In this document: piece by piece, positions 37,562 through 42,970 of the stretch
How the letters are laid out: each line of letters opens with the position of its first letter
Numbering within the stretch: position 1 is the first letter of the stretch
Source: a virus
Direction: 5' to 3' (one strand)
DNA length: 42,970 bases
IMG/VR virus record: IMGVR_UViG_3300006175_000271
Coordinates: 1-42,970 of that record
The notes under the pieces: model-generated
Database searches by the model: none
The model's input: the letters and a program-made list of their open reading frames with translations, nothing else
What the model was told of the DNA's origin: nothing
Made by a program: the position numbers and the translations under genes

Positions 37562-39175
37562 ATGCTCGTCGCGCCCGGTTCCACTTCCATTTCTGTCGAC
37601 GTCCAGTTTTTGGACGACAGCGGCTTCGCCGTCACCGGTAAAGTCGCCGCCGATTTTCCGGCCTGCAAATGGTCGAACGGCGACAACACGGCCGACACCA
37701 CGATCACACTCAGCGACCTGGCCGCCATCACCACGGCCCATCCAAACAACAATACGGCCGGCGGAGTGAAGGAACGGGAAGGCGGTTGGTACAGGCTCGA
37801 TTTGCCGAACAATATGTTCACCGGCTCTGGCCGAAAGAACCTGACCTTCGCCGAAACGACGGGCAAGCGAATCGTCGTGCCGGAAATTGATTGCCAGTAC
37901 ACGCAGACGAATGTCGCCCAGATCAACGCCGTCGCCACGACGTCAGTCACCAGCGTGGGCGCCAACGTCGGCACGGCGCAGCCAATCAATTTCGACGGCA
38001 CCGGCGGGACCGCCTACGTCAAGAGCAGCCTGACGGCCATCCTCGGCACGTTGCTCACGGAGACCGCCGGCCAGCTCGCGGCAGGGTTCAAGAAGTTTTT
38101 CAATATCGCTTCACCGACCAGCACGATGAACGAGATTACGCTGGTCGACACCGTTACCAACCTGACCAACGCCGGCCCCGACACGGCGGGCACGACGACG
38201 CTGCTTTCTCGCTTGACTGCCGCCCGCGCCGGCTACCTCGACAACCTGAACGTGGGCGGCAATGTCGCGTCCCACGCCGACATTTTGGCGATCAATCAAT
38301 CGGCCTCAAAGCACGTGCTGCTTGTCACCGTCGCGCAATACGAAGCGGGCGAAACGTACACGGTCGAGGCTCGCACCTTCGCCGCGGCGGACGGCTCACC
38401 GGTCAATGCTGACAGCACGCCCACCCTCACCGCGACGGGTCAAGTGAGTGGTTCGCTGAACGCAAATCTATCCGCCGCCACCAACCCGGCGAGCGGCGTT
38501 TACCGTTGGACCTACACGCCCGGCGCCACGCCCACGCTCGAGCAAATCCGCTTCGATCTATCGGCCACGATCAACAGCAGCACGTTCACACTCTCGACCT
38601 ATGCCCAGACGATCGACGAAGCAACGGCCGTCTTCACGGCGACGGATCAGAGCCACCTGACGAGTATTTTCAATAAGCTGCCCACAAACAACATTGCCGA
38701 CGAGACGCTCTTGCTCGCAGCGATCGGCACGCCGGCCCAAGCTGCAACGGCGTTGTCAAATGCCCAATGGACGAATGCTCTGGCAACCGCCCTGACCACG
38801 CTGGCCGGACATGATCCCGGCGGAATACTTGCCAGCCACACGGATATTGTCGCACTCGGCAGCCCGATGCAGGCCGGCAACGTAACTGTCGGCGGCTATG
38901 CCGGCGGCCAGGATCCGGCGACGCTTGTTCTGGCGGCCACTCCGAGCAATACGCCAGGCGCCGGAACCGTGGCACTGCTCTTACGTTTGCTCGACGCCGA
39001 TTGGTCAATTGACACCACGACGGTGCCCTGGGACGCCGTCGCCACCGTAAAGGGCACGGGCCTTCCCGCCAGCATGGGCGGGACTGGCACGGAGATTCTG
39101 CGGAAACGCGTCCGCGACACGGGCAGCGCGAATATCACCAACACGACTACCGTCGTCGGGCAGGAGATCCAGTAG
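37562..39175 (+). CDS. Large fibre / baseplate-type structural protein
   Basis: 537 residues, Thr/Ala/Asn/Gly-rich with many beta turns (SVDVQFLDDSGFAVTGKVAA, WSNGDNTADTTITLSDLAAI, GVYRWTYTPGATPTLEQIRF). The N-terminal 130 residues look like a BppU-like or fibre attachment domain; the rest is helix/beta repeats. It is likely a tail fibre or a head fibre. Exact role not clear. Confidence 0.6.
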   Translation: MLVAPGSTSISVDVQFLDDSGFAVTGKVAADFPACKWSNGDNTADTTITLSDLAAITTAHPNNNTAGGVKEREGGWYRLDLPNNMFTGSGRKNLTFAETTGKRIVVPEIDCQYTQTNVAQINAVATTSVTSVGANVGTAQPINFDGTGGTAYVKSSLTAILGTLLTETAGQLAAGFKKFFNIASPTSTMNEITLVDTVTNLTNAGPDTAGTTTLLSRLTAARAGYLDNLNVGGNVASHADILAINQSASKHVLLVTVAQYEAGETYTVEARTFAAADGSPVNADSTPTLTATGQVSGSLNANLSAATNPASGVYRWTYTPGATPTLEQIRFDLSATINSSTFTLSTYAQTIDEATAVFTATDQSHLTSIFNKLPTNNIADETLLLAAIGTPAQAATALSNAQWTNALATALTTLAGHDPGGILASHTDIVALGSPMQAGNVTVGGYAGGQDPATLVLAATPSNTPGAGTVALLLRLLDADWSIDTTTVPWDAVATVKGTGLPASMGGTGTEILRKRVRDTGSANITNTTTVVGQEIQ

Positions 39176-39178
39176 TGC

Positions 39179-40090
39179 ATGTCGCGATTGTTTCCCAACC
39201 TGCTGCGCGGATTTGGTCCGTTATCGGGCGGCTCGACGCCGCCCCCACAGCCGATGCTGGCCGTCTCCGACCTGGCCAACGGCACGGGAGCGCGGGCGAC
39301 GATCACGCTTGGCGATGCGGGCGCGAGCAATCCGGTGATGGTCGCACCGCTGCCGCGGTCGCTGGGCAATGTGGCCTGGTCGCTGGGAACAACGATCAAC
39401 GGCAACAATTCAGGCACGCTCAGTCTGGCGAACGGCATTTACCTCGCCCAGGTGCAGGCGGCCGAGAGCGGCCTGTATTCGCTCGAGAGCAACACGGTCG
39501 CCTTCATGGTCACCGGCGGCGGCCTGCCGGTTCGGACGGTAACGCCAGTCGGGAATTTCCCCGTGGCCATGTGCGGTGTCGTCAACCTGGTGGCCAGTTC
39601 CGCGACCTTCCAGTCGATCGTCGGTGCGAGCGACACAGCCCACGCCCTGGCTCGTGTCAGCTTCGAGACCGACGACACGGAGGAAAGTGGCACGACGCGG
39701 CCGCGAGCAATCGTCTATCACGCGCCGGAAGGCTGGGTCGAAAGAAAAGTCGCGCTCAACGAATACCGCCCGTTTTTGAAGATCTGGCTGAGCTTCGAGT
39801 TCTACCCGTCGAACGCGATCGAAGCGGAAAGTTACCGCCAAGATCGTCTGTTCGACGAGCGAACGGAAATGATGAATCGCGCGCAAGCGATCATCGACGA
39901 CATGAAGGCGGCGCAGGGCCTCGGATTAGGCTACCTGCAATCGCCGGGCGGAACCTCTCAGATCACGTTCGGCGAGAGTCGGATCATCGGGGGCCCGGAC
40001 ACGATGGAGGAAGTCCGCGCGGAAGGGGAGCTTGGCGAAGTGCCGGCGTATTACTGGGCAATCGTGCTTGAGCTAGATATCCATGGCTGA
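39179..40090 (+). CDS. Tail terminator / connector candidate
   Basis: 303 residues. AGGAG lies inside the end of the previous gene, so it is coupled to it. N-terminal half is beta-rich (LANGTGARATITLGDAGASN), the C-terminal half helical (FDERTEMMNRAQAIIDDMKA) and includes LGYLQSPGGTSQITFGESRI. It precedes the gp10-like gene, as tail connector genes do. Not recognised by motif. Confidence 0.55.
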   Translation: MSRLFPNLLRGFGPLSGGSTPPPQPMLAVSDLANGTGARATITLGDAGASNPVMVAPLPRSLGNVAWSLGTTINGNNSGTLSLANGIYLAQVQAAESGLYSLESNTVAFMVTGGGLPVRTVTPVGNFPVAMCGVVNLVASSATFQSIVGASDTAHALARVSFETDDTEESGTTRPRAIVYHAPEGWVERKVALNEYRPFLKIWLSFEFYPSNAIEAESYRQDRLFDERTEMMNRAQAIIDDMKAAQGLGLGYLQSPGGTSQITFGESRIIGGPDTMEEVRAEGELGEVPAYYWAIVLELDIHG

Positions 40091-40670
40091 CCAATTACTA
40101 GCGAGCATTGAAATCCCGAAGCTTGGCGAGCTGCTGCTCGACAACGCGGGGCGCACGCACAACAAGATCGCGAACAATTCGATTCGTGCGACGCTGCTGC
40201 ACCATGCGGAGAGCCGCATCGTTCAGCACTTCGCCCGGCCGGCTCACGACCGCTACGGATACGCCGAGCGATCGCCGCACTACCGGCACTTCAAAAAAAA
40301 ACGCTTTCACACGTCGATCGACCTGATTCTCAGCGGCCGCACGAAGCACGCCATGACCACGCAGCGTCAGATCACCGTCGGCGGTACCGCCACCGGGGGC
40401 ACGTTGCGAGGCGATTTGAAATTGAAGTTCCCGTTCGGCCTGGCGGCACAAGCGGCCCATGCGCGGCGTGCTCGGGGACAAAGCAAAGGCGCGCCGCTTT
40501 CGGCCCGTGGCCGGAAGGACGGCAGGCCGCGAGTCACGATCGCACAAATGCGCAAAGAGATCGCCGCCATCACCGCCGACGAACGCTCGCAGATGGCCGC
40601 CGAGGTCCGCGATCGCTACGTCGACGGCGTGAAGACCACGGCGGGACCGAGACAACGAGTGAAAATTTAA
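40083..40670 (+). CDS. Virion morphogenesis protein (HK97 gp10-like candidate)
   Basis: 195 residues, overlapping the previous gene by 8 nt. N-terminal helix LLASIEIPKLGELLLDNAGR, then HFARPAHDRYGYAERSPHYR and a basic region LKLKFPFGLAAQAAHARRAR. Size and place just before the major tail protein fit gp10/neck-type tail completion proteins. Confidence 0.6.
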   Translation: MADQLLASIEIPKLGELLLDNAGRTHNKIANNSIRATLLHHAESRIVQHFARPAHDRYGYAERSPHYRHFKKKRFHTSIDLILSGRTKHAMTTQRQITVGGTATGGTLRGDLKLKFPFGLAAQAAHARRARGQSKGAPLSARGRKDGRPRVTIAQMRKEIAAITADERSQMAAEVRDRYVDGVKTTAGPRQRVKI

Positions 40671-40672
40671 GA

Positions 40673-40880
40673 GGGTTCAGGGTTCAGGGTTCAGGGTTCA
40701 GGAGATACGGGGGGAAAGAATTTCCGCTTGCGCGTTACTGAACCCTGAACCCTGAACCCTCCCCTGAACCCTGAACCCTACCCCGAACCCTGAACCCTGA
40801 ACCCTGAACCCTGAACCCTCGCCCGAACCCTGAACCCTGAACCCTGAACCCTGAACCCTACCCCGAACCCCGAACCCTCC
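40673..40880. repeat. Largest heptamer array, palindromic with inverted loop
   Basis: Four GGGTTCA units (40673-40702), then 40703-40737, which is the reverse complement of the 3497-3531 loop with three differences, then some 15 or more TGAACCC units with CTCCC, TACCCC, and CGCCC interruptions down to ATG 40882. It is the only intergenic gap here over 200 nt between virion genes. Confidence 0.92.
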
Positions 40881-40881
40881 C

Positions 40882-41811
40882 ATGGCAGACCGCTTTTCAA
40901 TTTATCCCGCCCGCTTCGTCTACGCGGGGCCGACGAACCTCGACCTGCAGGAGATGCACGGCTTTTCGATTAAACCCAACGCCAAGAAAGACGAGATCTA
41001 TCTCGGCGGCAATGTCGACGCCTCGGCGTTCATTCTTCAATCCGCTGAGCCCACCGCGACTTTCAAGACGCACGATGTAAAAACCGTGCTCACTGCGGTG
41101 TCACTCACCGCCGGCCTGGCCACGATCGCCACTAGCCAAATGCAGGTACAAAAGCGGGCTGACGGCGGCGTGTTCGCCGGCGGCAGCACGAACACGATCT
41201 ACACGAACAAAAAGGGCTACCTGATGCCCAAGAGGCTGACGGCCAGTGTCGATCGCCCGGCGGAGCTGGAGCTCGAATTCTGGGCGCTGTGGGACGGCAG
41301 CACGTCGGGCACGCCGGCCGTGCCCGTGCCCCCGATCGTAATCGCCACCGCCCAGGCCCTGCTTAGCACGCCGGCCTTCAACGACCAATGGTATTTGGGC
41401 CCCGTCTACGCCAACGGCGTGCAGGTGCCCGGCATCACCGAAATCGACCTCGATTTCGGTCTGCAATATCAGACAAAAATTCTGGACGGAGATGTGTACC
41501 CGCAGGTCGGCAGTGTCGTGAAGCGGCGGCCCAAGAAGAGCACGAAGACGACCGACGCGTCCCAGGCCGGAACGGTGGGCAGCGTGTTCAACGCCGCGCT
41601 GCCGGGAACGCTCGCCATGTATTTGCGCCACGGCGTGGCCGGCGGCGCCCGCACCAGCGATGCCAGCACGGCCCACATCAAGATCTCGGCCGCGGCCGGC
41701 GCCTGGGACGTCAACGATATTTCCGGCGACGGGCAAGACGACGTGATGACCTCGATCAACATCGACCCGACCAGCACGCTCACGCTCAATACCGCATCCG
41801 CGATTCCGTAG
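40882..41811 (+). CDS. Major tail tube protein
   Basis: 309 residues, balanced beta-rich protein: FSIYPARFVYAGPTNLDLQE, IYLGGNVDASAFILQSAEPT, VDRPAELELEFWALWDGSTS, VQVPGITEIDLDFGLQYQTK, TAHIKISAAAGAWDVNDISG. Length and gene order (gp10-like, tail tube, small genes, chaperone, tape measure) are those of a siphophage major tail protein. The ATG follows the big TGAACCC array with no Shine-Dalgarno, remarkable for a protein needed in many copies. Confidence 0.72.
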   Translation: MADRFSIYPARFVYAGPTNLDLQEMHGFSIKPNAKKDEIYLGGNVDASAFILQSAEPTATFKTHDVKTVLTAVSLTAGLATIATSQMQVQKRADGGVFAGGSTNTIYTNKKGYLMPKRLTASVDRPAELELEFWALWDGSTSGTPAVPVPPIVIATAQALLSTPAFNDQWYLGPVYANGVQVPGITEIDLDFGLQYQTKILDGDVYPQVGSVVKRRPKKSTKTTDASQAGTVGSVFNAALPGTLAMYLRHGVAGGARTSDASTAHIKISAAAGAWDVNDISGDGQDDVMTSINIDPTSTLTLNTASAIP

Positions 41812-41872
41812 TAGGTTTTGGTTGCGGTGGATCGTCGGGTTGGCAGTGGTGAACCGTTCCGGGAGAAGAGCA

Positions 41873-42100
41873 ATGGACGAACAAATCAACGCACTACCGG
41901 CGCCCGTCTGTCTTCTGTCCTCCGACCTCCGACCTCCGACCTGCGGACCCTTCGAGCGCGTCGTCTCGACCGACCAGCGGCCGGGCGAGACCGACGTCTC
42001 CGTCCGCTGCCTCGGCTGCCAGGCCTGCGCCCACTACGTTCTCGACGCCGCCGGCAGTGTGATGGACGAGGAGGGTCTCCGCGCACACCGTACACCGTAG
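41873..42100 (+). CDS. Small CxxC protein containing a CCTCCGA array
   Basis: 75 residues from ATG 41873 (GGGAGAAGAG upstream). CLGCQAC near the end is a Zn-binding type cluster. Residues 13-22 (SSDLRPPTC) are encoded by tandem CCTCCGA units (41919-41943). Confidence 0.55.
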   Translation: MDEQINALPAPVCLLSSDLRPPTCGPFERVVSTDQRPGETDVSVRCLGCQACAHYVLDAAGSVMDEEGLRAHRTP

Positions 42101-42122
42101 GCACGCCAACAAGGGGAAGAAA

Positions 42123-42482
42123 ATGCCAAACGAAAAAGAAAAACTGCAAGACGTGATCGCTGCCGCACTCGGCCGGCGCGTGAAGAAATACGCCTGGCCA
42201 GGGAGCGTGATTATCTCGGGCCTCTTGCTCTACGCGGCCCGCGACGGCATGCCGCCAGGTACCGACCTGGTCGGCGCGCTGTTAGCGCTGCTCGGCCTCG
42301 GCCGCCAGATGGGCAGCGACATTGTGGATCAGATCAGCGCGAAGCAGGCCCAGCTCACGAGTCAGGTCAGTGACCTGGTCGAGGTCGCCGACGATCACGC
42401 CACGCACCTCGAGCGGCATCAAAGTTACTTGAAACCGCTCGGCTGCCCGCCGGGCAAAGTCTTACGTCCGACGGCGATCTAG
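42123..42482 (+). CDS. Membrane protein, holin-like
   Basis: 119 residues with AGGGGAAG upstream. A hydrophobic stretch (WPGSVIISGLLLYAARDGMP) and a second weak one (LVGALLALLGLGRQMG) are followed by a soluble helical tail (DIVDQISAKQAQLTSQVSDL). The layout suits a holin or tail-assembly membrane factor. No endolysin lies next to it. Confidence 0.55.
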   Translation: MPNEKEKLQDVIAAALGRRVKKYAWPGSVIISGLLLYAARDGMPPGTDLVGALLALLGLGRQMGSDIVDQISAKQAQLTSQVSDLVEVADDHATHLERHQSYLKPLGCPPGKVLRPTAI

Positions 42483-42484
42483 GC

Positions 42485-42516
42485 AGACAAGACAGAAAAA
42501 TTACAGACAGAAAAAT
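42485..42516. repeat. Degenerate (GA)CAGAAAAAT repeats
   Basis: GACAGAAAAATTACAGACAGAAAAATG is a member of the GGGCAGAAAAAT family at 29753 and (inverted) 24523. The second unit provides an ATG at 42514 of a 24-codon frame ending at 42588 that I do not call. Confidence 0.75.
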
Positions 42517-42563
42517 GGGCCTCGCTGAATCGAGCTTCTCGGCCACCGCAACCAAAACCTCCG

Positions 42564-42627
42564 AGCGGGACGGCGCGGCACCGGCGTGATGGCCCACCAC
42601 CGCCGCCCGCGTTCGTCCCGCTTTTTT
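42564..42627 (+). terminator. Rho-independent terminator
   Basis: GCGGGACG pairs with CGTCCCGC followed by TTTTTT (42622-42627); the loop is long, about 40 nt. A GGGGCTCA palindrome (42633-42651) follows. Confidence 0.6.
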
Positions 42628-42632
42628 AGTGC

Positions 42633-42651
42633 GGGGCTCACCGTGAGCCCC
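42633..42651. repeat. GGGGCTCA palindrome, copy 4
   Basis: GGGGCTCAC-C-GTGAGCCCC, identical to the copy at 25282. Confidence 0.8.
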
Positions 42652-42698
42652 AATAGAAAACAACTCACGCCAAGGCGCGAAGGCGCAAAGGAAAAACG

Positions 42699-42917
42699 AT
42701 GCACGACGTTAATGGCCACCTGCTTTTGCCAGGGGATAAGGTTTTGATTCCCGCCGTGGTGAAAAGCGTTTCGGCGCACGACAGCTATTGCAACTGCGTG
42801 ATCGAGACGACGCTCGGCCGTCGCCCGGACGGCCAGAAAGATTCGTTCTCCTACATCAACACGGCGCAGGTGATCAAGGTCGCAGACGCCGAGCACAACA
42901 TCACCCTCGGCCTGTAA
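42699..42917 (+). CDS. Small phage protein bracketed by inverted repeats
   Basis: 72 residues: MHDVNGHLLLPGDKVLIPAV, VKSVSAHDSYCNCVIETTLG, INTAQVIKVADAEHNITLGL, a compact beta barrel-like fold typical of small phage proteins of unknown function. Inverted repeats made of AAGGCGC(G/A)AAGG units (42661-42691 and 42918-42943) bracket it. On the circular map it is the gene upstream of the G-like chaperone. Confidence 0.62.
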   Translation: MHDVNGHLLLPGDKVLIPAVVKSVSAHDSYCNCVIETTLGRRPDGQKDSFSYINTAQVIKVADAEHNITLGL

Positions 42918-42943
42918 CTCTTTGCGCCTTTGCGTGAGTTTTT

Positions 42944-42970
42944 CCTGAACCCTGAACCCTGAACCCTATG
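42944..42970. repeat. 27-base terminal repeat identical to window start
   Basis: Bases 42944-42970 equal 1-27. This is what an assembler leaves at a circular or circularly permuted genome. The repeat content means coincidence or mis-joining is not excluded. Confidence 0.9.

Noticed and set aside
40673-40880. CRISPR array
   Set aside because: The repeat unit is only 7 nt, without unique spacers of regular length.
40698-40883. 61-residue minus-strand frame of VQGSGFR repeats
   Set aside because: Pure translation of the heptamer array.
42514-42588. 24-codon frame
   Set aside because: Its start lies in a repeat unit, it has no SD and overlaps the terminator.

Overview
The window looks like one essentially complete tailed-phage genome (temperate siphovirus-like) from a planctomycete-type host, not a piece of chromosome. 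Genes run head to tail on the + strand in a lambda-like order. No ribosomal or host metabolic operon is seen. The last 27 bases (42944-42970) repeat the first 27 exactly. Joining the ends puts a heptamer array directly in front of the first gene and places that gene between the major tail protein and the tape measure, where a tail-assembly chaperone belongs. I therefore read the contig as circular (unit about 42,943 bp) or circularly permuted, with the caveat that the overlap is a repeat. The planctomycete assignment is inferred from high GC (about 60-65% in lines I counted), GGGGCTCA/TGAGCCCC palindromes, TGAACCC arrays, a prepilin-type protein and families often seen in that phylum; no host gene proves it.

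Layout. Tail module: 25-6678 (frameshifted G/GT-like chaperone, tape measure, distal tail protein, tail-tip protein, two tail-appendage proteins). Cargo: 6680-12053 (fused Cys-cluster/GT9 glycosyltransferase, SAM methyltransferase, minus-strand pseudopilin, an unknown soluble protein, an exported Pro/Ala-rich protein). Mixed-strand lysogeny and integration region: 12374-18458 (Zn-ribbon protein, several minus-strand orphans, serine recombinase, a tRNA-Met-like sequence that may be attP, tyrosine integrase). Early/replication region: 18736-25335 (Zn-finger protein, small proteins, a winged-helix candidate replication initiator containing an iteron-like cluster, a ParB-like protein). Packaging and head: 25489-34417 (TerS, GpA-type TerL, small accessory proteins, phage-type N6-adenine methyltransferase, W-like protein, lambda-type portal, fused S49 protease and major capsid protein). 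Head-tail connection and virion surface: 34595-42100. A holin-like membrane protein and one small gene lead back to the start.

The most unusual property is the density of short tandem repeats at gene junctions. Several unrelated motifs share a 7-nt period: GGGTTCA, TGGTTAG, GGGATGA, CCCTAAG, CCTCCGA and GTCTGAC. A 15-nt GGGCAGAAAAAT family is also present. Many are arranged as long hairpins. One hairpin loop occurs in both orientations. One array is flanked by an 11-bp duplication as if it had inserted. Several arrays supply start-codon leaders without a Shine-Dalgarno sequence, stop codons, or stretches of protein.

Two other regulatory ideas stand out. A 9-A slippery run probably gives a -1 frameshift tail chaperone. 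A shared structured leader precedes the tape measure, the protease and the internal start of the capsid protein, which suggests coordinated control of late structural genes. No endolysin, cI-type repressor, polymerase or helicase could be recognised.
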